64,000 bases of DNA. Source: Anoplopoma fimbria. Lineage: Eukaryota > Chordata > Actinopteri > Perciformes > Anoplopomatidae. The position numbers and the translations under genes were made by a program. Below, in pieces: positions 14,301-28,150 of the stretch (the stretch's first letter is position 1; each line of letters opens with the position of its first letter). A model generated the notes under the pieces. The model saw only the letters and a list, made by a program, of their open reading frames with translations. It made no database searches and was not told the DNA's origin. Where the stretch lies: assembly GCF_027596085.1 (NCBI RefSeq), contig NC_072458.1:23198062-23262061 (forward strand), in the 5' to 3' direction.

Positions 14301-17300
14301 CCTCGTATCAAACCTCACAGTCAGTCTCAAACACCTTCTCTTTCCAAACACCAACAGTGCCCAAAACAAACTGCCTCCATGAAACATGATTAACAAAATG
14401 AAACATCTTATCTCGCACTAATCAGGGCTGTTATTTCTGTCATGTGATATACAGAGAGCGTATTATAAAAAAAATCACTTCGCCATTTAATATCAAAAGC
14501 ACATGTGTGAACAGAGAAACCTCCCGTCTGTCCCTCAGCTCACAGAACTCCTTTTATATCCAAAGTAAGACCGCTGATTTACATTTTAAATATTTGTTAT
14601 TCATTTAGGCACACTTCGTCAACCAGGAGCGAAGGGTTTCCTGCCTAAATAAGCGAATAAAAGCACAGTGCAGGAGCTGTTTGAATCAAACAGGACGGAG
14701 ATAATTAACACAGCTGTTAATGGCAATATTCCTGCAGTGTGTCGGGTTTTATGTGACTTTATTTTGGAGTAAAAGATGATTCAACAGTCACTCAGTCAAG
14801 GGAAAGTTTCTCAACTTCACCTGAAACAACTGTTAGAAATATTTATCCGATAGTTGTCTGTTTGTTGATGCTTCTGTAAACCAATCTGTGCAGCAGGAAC
14901 CTCTTCTTCTTCCTCCTGATGTGTTTGACTCACACATGTTGTCAGCTTTAGTACAAATAAAGACAGAATTCATCTTACTCTCTTTTTTTGGGGTATATTT
15001 TCCCACTTTCCAACTCAATCAGCTGACTGTGTGCGTTCACACTTTTCACACTTTTTGTTTTAAGATGTTTTAACTTTAAATGAGTCCCTCCTGATCGACC
15101 CACGTCAACCAGCAACAGAAGAAGTAGTCTAACGTTTTATGTTTCTGCAATCCACAGGATAAGTCGAATGTTTCTGAACAAACAATACATTTCATAAAGA
15201 CTTTTCATATCAGCCTCATATCACGCTTGCAGAAACAATGCCTCGTGATTACCGTTATGTATGAGAATCAGAAACGGTTTATTGCCAAGAATCTTACACA
15301 TACAAGGAATTTAGATGAAAGGATAAGTGAGGTTTAGGTTAAGGTTAGAAAAAAGCTCAGCGTTTGTGTAAGAAAAAATACATTTGAAAATATCACATTT
15401 TGTGTCCACAACTTGGCCTTTTCTGAGTTACTTTCATGGAGAAAATATTTTACTTTGACACAAGAAACCTCGTTCATTTTGTGTCTCAAAACCTAAAGTC
15501 CACACATAAAAACACAAGCAGTGTGTCAGTGTTCAGAGCTGCAGCTGTCTCAAAGAGGACAGACGGACACTAAACTACAGAACTGAGCCTAAACGTTTAA
15601 AGTCGAGCGTGTGTTTGAACCTGGAAAATAGGAAATAGGTTTATGAATAATATTTACTCTGCTGGAAAGCTTTTAATGAAAAACACACACTGTTGACAAC
15701 CTCAAACAACCTGTTTGAAGGAAACAGTCCAACGGAGGAAACTTCTTTTCTGGCACGTTTGAAGTGAAAGTTTGCCTCCAAAAAGCAAATTTAAAGCTCT
15801 TGCAGTAATTTTAATTACTTACATTTGAGATAAAAAAAATTGAAAACTATGCAGAATTTGGAAAATAGGCAGTTGATCAAAATGCATCATACAGTTCTGT
15901 TTTTTCCTTCTGTGTTCTTCTATTAACAGACATAAAGAAACATTAAATAAATACATCTTTAAACAGTTTTTAGTGTTTAAAGAGTAAGTTGTGTCTTTGA
16001 GTTGTAACAATTTAAAACCTAATAATTGTTTTGCATAATAATTGTTAGATATATAAGAGGGGCATCTATCCAGAGAAGAGAAACGTAAGAACAAATACTA
16101 TTCTCAAGGTCTGTTATACATTTGCTGTTCTGGAGCTTTTGATTGTATCACATGATCTTCATCAGCAGATGTATTTTTCCCTTTATATTTAGGCCACATG
16201 TCTAAATTTCCATTTTTTGAGGACTTATTTTTTTCATACTTTCATTATTTTGTTCTTTTACCATAAAACTCATCCTCAATAAAAAGAAAGAAAAGATTTA
16301 ATACTTTATTATGTGTTTTTTTTCCGTTCTAGTGGACGGAACTGGTGATATTCAGAGTAAAAGCTCGCGATATTTCTCATATTTTTACATGTATTAATAA
16401 TATAACATCTCATGATTACTTTTAAAACAGTTCAAACATAAATAAAAACATGATTAATAAATTAAAATGTGTTACGCTGCCTCCTCGCCCATCTGTCGGC
16501 CATGTTTCCTTAGAAAGGGGTGTGGCTCTGCTGCAGGCCACCTTAGATCATGTAGAGTCTGTGATTGGCTGATAGACATCCTAGAGAAGTCCTGTCCATT
16601 GGACTGGTCGGCAGATCTGAGCGGTTAAAATGTGTGAAGTAAAGTTTATATTAATAATTAATAGATACAAACTAAACTTTACCTTTTCACCCATTTAGAT
16701 TTAATTTCAGGTAGAGACAATTTACATAACAAAACAGTTTGATTTTGCATTTAGGTTTCTCTTTAATTTATAAATGAAGTTACTTGTTATTTGTATTGTC
16801 AACATTTCAATTTAATTATTATTATTTTCTTCCTTTTGGGTCAATTTATGAACAAAAGATGATGCAATGATTATTTTGCAGGTCACATTGTGTGTTTTTG
16901 TTATATTGACATTGAGTTAATTGATTCATTATCTGTTGTTAATTTAGTGTTTGTGTGTTGTTTACAGTTTGTTCCTCTCGTTGGTCAGTTTTCTGTTTGT
17001 TGAGGTTGATTTAAGTCGTTCAGTTCCGTTTCTTAAAACAAATTACTTGATTATAACTTTTAAGTCATTTTTCTACAGAAACAAACACTTCATTCACTGT
17101 AGAAAAAAAGATAGTCCAAAGCGATATTAAATTTGTATTTTTCCTGAAAATAAAATTTCTTTGAGGAAAGATAATCTCACTATAATCTCTATTAAGTGGC
17201 TTTTCTGGAGCTTTCAACCTTGTTGCATGAACTTCATCACCAGATGGAGAATGGATTATTTAAAACACAATCTGATTCTTGTTTTAAAGACAAACTGTTT

Positions 17301-19071
17301 TTTTATTGATTCCTCTCACCATAAATAAACTGTCTTCTGAAAATATAATTTATAACACAGTTAAATGGACAATTCAAGATAAAAACCTGAACACAGTTGT
17401 ATTCATTGACTTTATAATATGTTAAATAGAACAGAGAGAACCACACAGGAACGTGTGACTTTATTAAACACCCTCAGCAGCCGTCTGAAGGCTCCTGTGT
17501 TACATTAGAGATGCATATTTCACTCACAGCTGTTTAAACCATCAGAGCAAACCTTAACATCTGGCTGAGTGGGGGGGGGAGGCTTTTATTGGGGACACAT
17601 GACTGCATCGCACCCCCTCAAAAGAAACCTCTGGAAACACAGCTGGCAGGTTAACGGTTCCCAGGTGAAAAGCCTTTTCAGTTTTCAATACAAACAAGAG
17701 TTTTCAGAACTTTGATGCAAACTGAATCTGTGGAGACCAGCAGGGGGCGCAGAGGTGCAGAAGTCAGGTGAACGGTGAAAAAGAAGAAGAGGAACTCGAT
17801 AAGCGACAGCAACATGTTAACGCAACATGTTATTTATATTTGACCTTAAAAAATGAATTAACCTAAATTATTTAAAGTCATAACATTTATTTTTATTTGA
17901 CATTTGTCGCATTTTTCTGCAAGAATGTTTTGTATTGTTTTCATGAAAACACTAAAACACTAAAAGGACTGTGAATTTATGAAGAAATAAGAAGATGGAA
18001 AATACGGATATAAAGAAATGAAACTTAAATATATATTTTAGAAGAGGCCCATACCTGCAGCACATTAACCAAAATAACAAGCTAACAATGACAGCAAACT
18101 TAAAAAGTATAATATTAACAATTAACTTAAATTATTATAATCACTATCGGAATTTAAAATAAAACAATAATAAATAGATATAAATTAAAAGAAACCACTT
18201 TCATAACCATAAAAACAGGAAGGACAAACTATGTGTTTACATTAAAGACCAAAAATATACAAACAAACAAATAAATAAAGATATCCATGAACATGAGGCC
18301 CAAAGTACCCAGAAGTACTTTTATTGGAATTCCAAACACTTTTTTAAGTTTTGTTTACATTTGTCATTTTGAGTCTAACGAAAAAAATCTGATTTCAATC
18401 CATTTGATTAAATCCTCCGTTATATTTTTCTCTCTTTCTGGTACTTTTTTATGGGTCGACAGTTCTTTGATACTTTGATCTTTTTAAACAGTATTCGTGT
18501 CTTTCCGTTTAATAAATGCTGAAGTAATTTTATCATATATTGAAAATAAAGGCAGATGTTTTTTCCCCGGATGATAATGAAGTATGAAGGAGCAGCTCCG
18601 TGACCAGATGAAGTGTTCTTTTATTCGGTGGGAACATTGAAGTGGTCACGGCGGTTCGTGCTGCAGTGGAAAATAAAAGGATGAAGATGGAGGAGAGGCG
18701 GCTGCGGTTCCGTGGTTCTGATGTGACGGACGGTAATGGGCAGAACCGAGCTGGTAATGATGCACGAGAGGAGGAGAAGCATCGCTGGTCATTAGAGTGA
18801 ATAGTAAAAGAAGATGAAAGGGAGGGAATGAGGTTTGAGTGTGTTCGTAATGGAATGGATCCAATGCAGTCCGGAGCTGGAGCCATGAAATGAAGAGGAT
18901 TGTTCCGTCATGAAGGAATGAATTAAATGACATCAGCTGGTAGCATGAGGTCAAAACTGATGAGGGTTTTGTGTATGGGATGTCAAGGGCATTGTAGTCC
19001 TGTGTATGATGGACTACAAGTTAAAGACAGCCGTCAACCTCCGAGTCTGAAAAGTGAATCCAACGCTTCAT
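14301..19071. other. non-coding, possible regulatory blocks
   Basis: Mostly AT-rich. Moderately GC-rich blocks at 14,600-14,750 (with ATAATTAACACAGCTGTTAA), 16,480-16,625 (two ATTGG words) and 17,560-17,680 lack coding signal. The 117-residue minus frame at ~18.5-18.9 kb is Ser-rich and unsupported. Confidence 0.5.
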
Positions 19072-19550
19072 GTCTTAAAGCTGCATTCTCTCTGCTGTCC
19101 ACCAGGGGGCGACTCCTCTGGTTGTATAGAAGTCTATGAGAAAATGACTCTACTTCTCTCTTGATTTATTCCCTCAGTAAACATTGTAAACATGAGTTTA
19201 TGGTCTCAATCTCTAGTTTCAAGTCTTCTTCAATACAGCATGATGTTCATTTAGTAAATGATGCTCCATTTAGAGTCAAACAGACCATAAAGCAGGGGAT
19301 GCTTTAGGGCGGGGCTACACACTGATTGACAGGTCCACACCAGAGACGTATACGGCGTCTCTACGTCACTCCTCCTCAGTCCAAATATGGTCACTTCCTG
19401 TTCATTGGTTGCAAAAGAAACAACATGGCGACAGACGTAATCCAAGATGGCGACAGCGATCTCAAGGATCCAAATCATCAGTCCATAAACCAATGGATGA
19501 CATCACGATGACTACGTCCATTTCTTATGTACAGAATATGGTTGGGACTT
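19072..19550 (-). repeat. dispersed repeat family R1, copy d (fullest copy)
   Basis: Reverse orientation, ~480 bp, from TTAAAGCTGCATTCTCTCTG to CAGAATATGGTTGGGACTT. Contains CAACATGGCGACA and CAAGATGGCGACA (YY1-like). Confidence 0.8.
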
Positions 19551-20759
19551 CAAACTTCTGACTTTCTTCCATAAAGACATCAACGTTTCCACACCATGAA
19601 CCAGTCCGGCCTTTTCTCTGCCGCCAGAATTAGATTTCATGTGTTTCCAGGTGGGAGGAAATGTCACCTTGTCAGCTGGTTTAAGGAGATCCAGGTCCAG
19701 ATCCAGGTCCAGATCCAGGTCCAGGATCAAACTGTCCCCCTTTTGGTGTCAAGCTGTGAAGGAACTCAGCTGCTGGAGTTCTGCAGTAAAACTTAAAGTA
19801 TTAAAAGACTCGAGAGTGTTCTGAGGAAACACCTGAGTCTGGACTGGTTTCTCTCTCTGTACTGGATTACTAGGAAACCTCAAACAGACTCAGAGCACTC
19901 GTTCAGTTAAATGTCGCCATTTTTTACAGTACTAGTACTTCTGTACTGTACAAAAGATGTAATGCACGGATTTGAGTTCATCATTGACAATCACTGATGA
20001 GAAGCTGCATAATTACTGCATTAAAAACAGGGATTATAATAAGAATCATTATTATTTTACTGCTTATTCCTTAAAATTTTGACATTTGATAATGCAAAAT
20101 GAGAATGTATTCACCATGGATTTAATCTGTTTGTTTGTATGTGATGAAACTCATTTTTAGTGCTAACAGATTGTGAATCACATCCTGTTTTTTTCGTCCT
20201 CTCTGGCCGTGGTTTCGTTCTGTTGGAAACCCTGAAGAGAGACTCAGAAACTCAGCAGGACGATGGATTGTCGTTAAAGTCCGTTGATGAGTTTTTCATC
20301 TGAGAGACGGATCAGAAATACACAAAAACACCAAAACACAAACCTGCTGAGGCCTCTGTGTGTCCGGAAAAGACGTTTTACTCATGAAGAGACAAACTGT
20401 CCTCTCTGCTTCACAACGACCGTAAAAACACGCTCCATTGTTTTCCATCTTAATGTAGAGCGAGAGCTTCACTGCAGCAGAAGGATCCCACGGAGTGATG
20501 AGATGATGTTATGAGGGGAAACCTGAACAGCTCGAAGTGCCCTTGAGCAAAACCGACTTTCCAAAGACAAAACATTAAATTGCACTAAGAACATATAGTT
20601 GAATGTCTCTGTAATGTTGTCTGGAGGGAGTCTGATTAAATGACCCTGATGACGTCGTAGTGATGTCATCAGGGTCACCTCGGCTTGGAGACATGAATTG
20701 TTGAAGAGAAAGCTTTCACTACCAGTTGGGAGCGGTCAGACGAAAGGCGGAACGAGAAC

Positions 20760-21130
20760 CAATGTAGGGTTCTTCAGTTTGTCAACGTAGGAGAACCCTT
20801 TAGCCTTATAAAAGGTTCACCCTTAAGGTCACTTTCAGAGGGTTCTACCTAGAACCAACAGTGAACGTTTCCATCTAGTACCTCCTATGAGATTCTACAA
20901 AAAACTCTTCTTTGGTGTAATGGTTCCACACAGAACCCTTTTATAGTCCAAAGGTTTTATATAGAACCCACCCAGGAGGTTCTACCCAGAACCCTTTTGT
21001 AGTCCAAGGCTTTCATCTAGAACCTAAAATGAGAGGATCTTTTAACACCCATGTTTCAACAACCCTCGAAGAACTATTTCTTCAAAAAAATGGTTCTATG
21101 GATCAAACGGGTTCTTAGTGGAACCCACAG
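20760..21130. repeat. array of AGAACC / GGTTCT half-palindromes
   Basis: More than fifteen AGAACC, GAACCC or GGTTCT words in 370 bp at irregular spacing in both orientations, e.g. GGTTTTATATAGAACCCACC. A fish element of unclear class; no coding frame. Confidence 0.7.
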
Positions 21131-22137
21131 ACTTACAAAAAATATATATAAAAACACTTTATAGAAGAAAAAAGTATCAACACTACACTGCTGGAGAACG
21201 TCATGAAGTACCAGCATCTGTAACTGTGTATGTTCTCTTGTCATCATGAGAACAGAATGAATAAATTAATGAGTTTAAATGTTGATTATTTTGTTTGTAT
21301 CCAACAACTACAGCTCTAAACTGGAACTCTGTCAAAGTCTGGATGTTTATGGATGTTTAATGTCCGTTTAGTGAAACTGCAGAATGTTTATAACGGAAAA
21401 TACCTTTACGTCCACATTCTGTACACGAGTTCTCACACATGTGTATTTATATATATTTATAAATACAGGCAGACTGTCTCTCATGAGGTCATCTGTTAAA
21501 ACCTCGCAGTCAAAGTTATATCCTTGTCTGTTCATAAAAAGATAATTCTCCTAATTACCAGCGTCTTAAAACAATAAACAGCAATTAACGCGGTTAGCGT
21601 GGAGTTTGTGGGTCTTTGTTTGTGTCTTCAACATGCTGACTGTCAGTGTTTCTGTGGGAGAAACACACATAACATTCACATAACAGAGTCTAATTCCATC
21701 AGCTAACAGAACATGAAGTTATGTTCATGTTTCTGGTTTTGCAGCTTTAAATCTCCTTCTGTATTTCCTGTGTTTTTTCTGTAGGTTGTTTTTGGCCGTC
21801 GACACTAAACCCCTTAAATCTGAGGCTGTAACTGAGACACGCGGGTGTAAATCCAGACCTCCTGAGGGACGAAGACGGAGGACTTACAAGCTTTGAGGAG
21901 GTCGAAAGGAATATTAAAAAGCTGCCATGACGGCCATCCTCAGTTGGAGATATGTCCAACGCTTCTTATTAAATGATGTAAGAGGGTTAAAGGCAGACCT
22001 GCAGGTTTTGATTTATAGAACCTTTAAAAAGTCGACGTCATCTAAAATATATCAGACAAGTAAGCAAGATTAAAACTGTCAACAGCATCAAGATGTCTGG
22101 GTGTTGCATGTTTGGTTGCAAGAGTGAAGTCACTGCT

Positions 22138-22545
22138 TCATGTCTTAAAGCTGCATTCTCTCTGTGTCCAGCAGGGGGCGACTCCTCTGGTTGTATAGAA
22201 GTCACTCCTCCGCTTTTCATGAATAAAAGAACAACTCGCATTTTATAATAAGCACTTCAATATGTGAACATTTATTCCAGAATGCAGGGACATTTATGAG
22301 ATATTGCTTCTAGGCTGTTTATTACAAAATGTGTGTGTTATTACATAATGAAATGAACATTTATTACATCTTTGTCTAGTTGTTGGTTAGATGTGTATTT
22401 TTTCAGCGTATATAAAAAATAACTTTGATGACTTTGAACCTATAGATTTGTTTTTTGTTTACTCTCAAATATATAAAATAAGAACACATGAATTGGTATT
22501 ATTAACCTAATTTATTATTTAATGCAATAATAACTTTCAGACATT
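22138..22545 (-). repeat. dispersed repeat family R1, copy e (internally deleted) with partner segment
   Basis: 22138-22205 is the R1 end. It passes directly into the ~340-bp segment seen in copy b, so this looks like one deleted descendant of the composite form. Confidence 0.72.
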
Positions 22546-22675
22546 TCTTGATGCTCGTGCGTCAGGAAAACATTTTCTCTTGGGGCGCCTCATTTCACCA
22601 TAGATCATCGGCTTTGATATTTTTTTTTCTGCTGCAAAAGGTAATGTGGTGTGAACAGAAAGAAAATCAGCCTGG

Positions 22676-22813
<138 letters not shown>

Positions 22814-22898
22814 TTTATCAGTCTGGGAAAATGTGTCTCGATCTTTTCTTTGTGTGTTTTCACATAAATGTCTTTCAGGTCATTTCACAGTCTTATGA

Positions 22899-22908
22899 TG
22901 TGTGTGTG

Positions 22909-22984
<76 letters not shown>
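22899..22984. repeat. (GT)n microsatellite, complementary to the preceding (CA)n
   Basis: GT repeat with one GA step, starting 87 bp after the (CA)n ends. Confidence 0.96.
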
Positions 22985-22986
<2 letters not shown>

Positions 22987-23290
22987 CATGAGATCAAAGC
23001 GTTTGAGTCTGCAGCAGTAAGATAATGACTGGAAAGAGTTGTAAAGAGGCAGACAGACAGGTGTTAAAGAGCTGTCTGTCTTTTATTAAAATCTGATGTG
23101 GTTTGTCTGGGCTTCACTTCCCAGAGTTCACCTGTCAATCAAACAGTGTGGGGGCGGGACTTTAGCTGTGACACTCCAAGACTGATGTAACTTAAGAACT
23201 ATTGGATGAACGGCCATCAAATTTGAAACAGACATTCATGCTCCCCAGAGGATGTTTCCTTCTGAGGTTTGTGATCATTTGACTTTTCCT

Positions 23291-23900
23291 CTAGCGCCAC
23301 CATGAGGTCGACATTTGTGTTTCTGAGTTAAATGTGGACGACTAAACAGCCATAAATCTGTTTAGGGGAAAAAAAGACGATTTTTAGAAGTGCAGAACTT
23401 GCCTAAGATCGTCACATTTTTAAGTTTTCTTCAGGATGAAAGTAATCCAGTTATAGCTGCGTGTACATCCATGGGTACACTGCAAACAGAAACTGTTAAC
23501 AGCTAATCCAGCATTCTTTTAATGAAAAATATACACAAATCTAGTCTAACAGCAGTTGAAAAACCTCACAGGTGTCTGTTTTTGTTTCACTTTGCAGTTT
23601 GTTTTCTGTAGCTCCACCATAAGGTCGATATTTGTGGTTCTGATTAAAATGTTGACAATTATTGCATAGTTTGCCATGAAATGAGAAAATAAATGTCCAT
23701 TAATCTGTCTAGAAACTGAACATAAAAAGAGGTTTTCATTTTTTGTTGAGTATAAAAGTAATGCAGTGATATTTGTGTTTACGTCAATGGGTACGTTGGA
23801 AACAGGAACTGCTAGCCGCTGATTCTGCATACTTCTAATGATGCTAATTTACCAAAAAATAAATCTAGGCTAACACTTTCTGTTTCACTTTGCAGTTTGT
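23291..23900. repeat. dispersed repeat family R3, two direct copies
   Basis: About 23291-23575 and 23612-23900 align: (CACCATGAGGTCGACATTTGT / CACCATAAGGTCGATATTTGT truncated here) followed by GTACATCCATGGGTAC-like and GCTAATCCAGCATTCTTTTA-like blocks. A reverse copy lies at ~29105-29330. The preceding block (23120-23290, GGATGAACGGCCATCAAATTT) is also of a common fish repeat type. Confidence 0.7.
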
Positions 23901-24214
23901 TTACAACTTGTCCTACTGACTGTGATCCGTGTCACCGTTTTCCAAGGATCTCAACAAAGACGTTGGTCAGCACAACAGAAATGATGACAAACTAAGAGAA
24001 TAATACTCCAGAATCACAGTTTTAACAACAAATCTGTGAGGGAGACAAAAAAATAAATAGAGTAAAGAGCACTGCACTCACACTGTAGAAATCTGGATAC
24101 GTTTTGCTCGTTTGCTGTCTTCTCTCTTATGTCTCATTCCTTAAAAAAAAATAAAAAAAGTATGTTGGCTCGATAGTTTTGTCTTTGAAGAAGAAGAAAA
24201 CGAAGAGGTGTCAG

Positions 24215-24218
<4 letters not shown>

Positions 24219-24255
<37 letters not shown>
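24219..24255. repeat. (GA)n microsatellite
   Basis: About 18 AG units. Confidence 0.95.
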
Positions 24256-24258
<3 letters not shown>

Positions 24259-24329
24259 TCTGTCATCAGCTGAAGATTTAAAGTCTGCTGAGGAGGAAAA
24301 CATTCATTAATACAGAGCTATAAAAACCA

Positions 24330-24469
<140 letters not shown>

Positions 24470-24662
24470 GATATCATGCTGAGGATTATGAATCCATTGA
24501 TTGATGAGTTTCTCTGGCACACGGTTCACTGTGTGTGTTTCTTCCATCTCTAGTTTTTTAATAAACTCTGAAGTAAATTATTTTGTGTTTGGACATTTTA
24601 ATGGCTACAGTGAAGAACTGTGATACTTCTCTTTACGATCCCTGTGGGCACGCTGTTTTCAG

Positions 24663-24693
<31 letters not shown>

Positions 24694-25151
24694 TATATAA
24701 ATATGTCTTTATTGCAGTCTCACTCCAGTCTTTTCCATCCGTTTCCAGAAGCAGCAGGAGGATGAACAGTCTCTGCAGCGCTACGTCGCCCTCTAGCTGA
24801 TAAAGATCATCAGGTTCTGCAAATACGGTGAACGTTGTTGCATTCAGAGTAAGGGATGTATTATTTGGAGCGACTGTTATTTAAAGCTACGTGTTGTAAC
24901 ATAGAGGATGACAATTGAGAAAGTCTCTAAAGTTGGATGGGAGCCGTGGTGGACGGGTCAAACAAACACAGGACTTTAACCCAGGAGACTCCTGGTGAAA
25001 CTAAGAGCACACATTGTTATTTAACTGCTTATGTTGTGTTACGTTGTTAGGTAGGACTGTCTTTCACCAAGGAGAGAAGGGAGGCTGTTGATATTTTATG
25101 TTGACATATTAAGTTGTCAGGTCATGTCACATCTAATGTCACGTTGTAGTG

Positions 25152-25702
25152 TCACTCTGTAACGACACATTGTAACGACACTCTGTAACGACACTCTGTA
25201 ACGACACTCTGTAACGACACTCTGTAACGACACGTTGTAACGACACTCTGTAACGACACGTTGTAACGACACTCTGTGACACTGACGACTCTGTGACGAC
25301 ACTGTAACGACACTCTGTAACGACACAAACGACACTCTGTAACGACACTCTGTTGTACGACACTCTGTAACGACACTCTGTGACTCTGACACACTCTGTG
25401 ACGACACTCTGTGACGACACTGTAACGACACTCTGTAACGACACGTTGTCACGACACTGTGACGACACTCTGTAACGACACTCTGTAACGACACTCTGTA
25501 ACGACACTCTGTAACGACACTCTGTAACGACACTCTGTAACGACACTCTGTAACGACACTCTGTAACACTCCGTAACGACACTCTGTGACGACACTCTGT
25601 AACGACACATTGTAACGACACTCTGTAACGACACTCTGTAACGACACTCTAACGACACTCTTTAACGCCACTCCGTAACGCCACTCCGTAACGCCACTCC
25701 GT
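25152..25702. repeat. 13-bp minisatellite CTCTGTAACGACA
   Basis: About 550 bp, roughly 40 units. Variants include CGTTGTAACGACA, CTCTGTGACGACA and terminal CTCCGTAACGCCA. Some units lose or gain a few bases, giving 10- to 11-base steps. As 13 is not a multiple of 3, every frame gives a 13-residue repeat peptide, which explains the 199-residue minus-strand frame. Confidence 0.95.
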
Positions 25703-27924
25703 GTTTTTGCTGTCATGATGGGGTGTTGAGTGTAAACTAACCATTTCAGAACAATAACGTGAAAACAGTGAAGGTGTCTTAAGGTTCTCTAGAAACCTTT
25801 CACATTTCAAAGCAGTAGAATTTCCCCTTTAAATACATTTGACGATAACGGACTAAAAATGGCTTCTTTTGTACTTTCTTTCTTTTTAAAATGGTTTTAA
25901 AGATGTGTCATCATATTCAAAGTCGATCTTAAACACAAACATTTGTCTCAAAGGTGAATCTAACAGAATTCTTCCCCCTTCAGGTGAAGTGTACCCGTTT
26001 GTTCAGGTGAGGTGGTGTTCCCCTCCACCCTCACGTCCTCAGGGACGGTTGTTAACCTGCAGCTACGACTGTTTTTATGACTCTGAACTTTATTCTACAG
26101 CAGCTCATTCAGCTTTAAAACCTTTAAACATTTACAGCTCCACAATTAAGAAGGTTAAAGTGAGAGCTGAGGGCCTCGGGGGTCTGCAGCTGGGTCACTT
26201 CTGAATAGTGATCAACAGGAGGAAAACTGCAACATTCCTCCCTTTAATTCTTTACAGACTTGAGAAACAAACTATTACCTCCTTAATGTTTGATTACAAG
26301 CTCACATGTCCGAGTAAAGTTCAGCATATTTATATTTTGTTAACTGTCAACAGCTTCTGTGTGAGAGCAAAAACAAGAAAGGTATCTATTAAGAAAAACA
26401 CAAAACACTGAAATAAAAGCGGCAAAAACTGACTGAAACCTCGTCCGTCTGCTTATTTTATCTCCTCAGCCGAACTGGAACGTACCATCCGACAAGCAAA
26501 AATAGGGTGAACCAAACACAAACAATATTCAAAATCAAGCAAAATGAATAACAACAAACTTAATAAATATTTCTTAATATATATTAATGTAAAGTTAATG
26601 CTACAAATCCCAGCGTACCTGTGAGCTCTCACACATACAGGTGAGTGCATTAAATGTATTTACTGCAGAGCTATTTCACCTGTCCTCCTACAATAAGCTG
26701 CTCCGTGATGATCATACAAACCTGTTTTCTACCAGTGATTGATCAGCTGATTGACATCCGAAACAAACTTGTGAAAACAAACTTGTTAAATAACCCAACA
26801 GACAGAAAAACACAGATAATATTGTTGAAATTCAATAACAAACGACAGGAGAACTGACGTTAGTTTATTATTTCTTTATCAAAGTCAACGCTTCGTTTCC
26901 TACAAACATAAAAGGCAGAAGTTCAGATGTGTCGCGTGATCGGAGAGGATGGAATAAGAAAGATGTATTTACATATTTAAATAATAAAAACAACAACAGA
27001 GGCGATCTGTGTATACATCGTATTTACATCGTTACCGTTGGTTACCACAGACTGCATGCCGTCACATTCACATGTGTGTGTGTTGGAAAATCCTTTTTAA
27101 ACATCTGATAGTAAAAACAACTAATATATGAATGTTTGAAATCTCGACTATGATCAGGTCGGTGGTTTTTAACTGGATCTGAAAGTAAAATTCTGCCTCC
27201 GTAAAACCTCACAATCACAGTTTTGTTTTTATGTCAAAGAACAGAATTAAAACTCCAGTAAACAATTCACACATTCATGATTTAAGAAATATCTGATCCA
27301 GGGAATTTCTGCAATTTGAGTACTTTGATAGATCTTATTATTTTAAAAAGGATCAATGCGTAGATGAACAGAACATTTAATTAATTTAATCACTTTTTTT
27401 CCCCCTTTCTAAATAGTGAATAGTTGCTGGTTTGCTTCCTCTTCTGAACATAAATTGACATTTTTCTTAATATTTTGGGATATTTTCTGACCCAAACTGA
27501 TGTGATTTATTGAGAAAATAACTGACATATTTATTGATATTAATAATAATAATAATAATGCTTCAGACAGGAAGTAAAAAGTCAGTTAAAAACCACCAAC
27601 CAGATGAGTAATATTGCCCCAAACATTTGCATCCAACCCTTATTTGTTAAAACCAGGAACATAAATTGTTTTTTTAATTCGAACATCTGTTCCCCAGCCG
27701 CTCTCTTCAAAAACATTTAACTTCATATCCACTTTTTTTTTTCGTCTTTGCATTTATTTACACAAAAAGTAACAAATTCAATCGATCAGTATATAAAAAA
27801 AAAAGCATATTTATATATTTGTTCCAGGTAGAGCAGCGTGCAGTGCAGCGGGCCGGAGACGAAGAAGAGCTCCACAAACAAAACAGAAAAACCAGAGCCA
27901 GAAATAAAGAATGTTAAAGTTAGT
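25703..27924. other. non-coding, possibly distal atf6b 3' flank
   Basis: No recognised genes. The AT-rich trailer from about 26.9 kb to 30.5 kb contains many TTTATT words and could include a long atf6b 3' UTR. Confidence 0.45.
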
Positions 27925-28150
27925 GGTAGTTAAAGGAATAATTAGACATTTTTGGGAAATCAACCTTTTTTCGATTGCTGAGAGTTCGATGTTCAGATTG
28001 ATACCAAACTCATGTCTGCTAAATGTGTTGGTTAGCCTAGCTTAGCATAAAGACTGGAAACAGAGGGAAACAGCTAGCCTGGCTCTGGTCAAAGGTAACA
28101 AAAGCTCATTAAATTATCAACATTTTATATCTTCTCTGTACAAAAATCAA
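27925..28150 (+). repeat. dispersed repeat family R2, copy b
   Basis: Fullest copy, with GATACCAAACTCATGTCTG, GCTTAGCATAAAGACTGG and AGCTAGCCTGGCTCTGGTC. Confidence 0.68.

Noticed and set aside
18533..18886. 117-residue Ser-rich minus-strand frame
   Set aside because: Overlapping frames of similar length on the same strand, no recognised domain or splice context. Possibly chance in a less AT-rich stretch.
25152..25702. CRISPR-like array
   Set aside because: Continuous tandem units with no unique spacers, in a vertebrate genome.
25117..25716. 199-residue minus-strand reading frame (VSLQSVVTECRYR repeats)
   Set aside because: It is the translation of the 13-bp minisatellite; all frames are open because the unit lacks stops. 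Not a gene.
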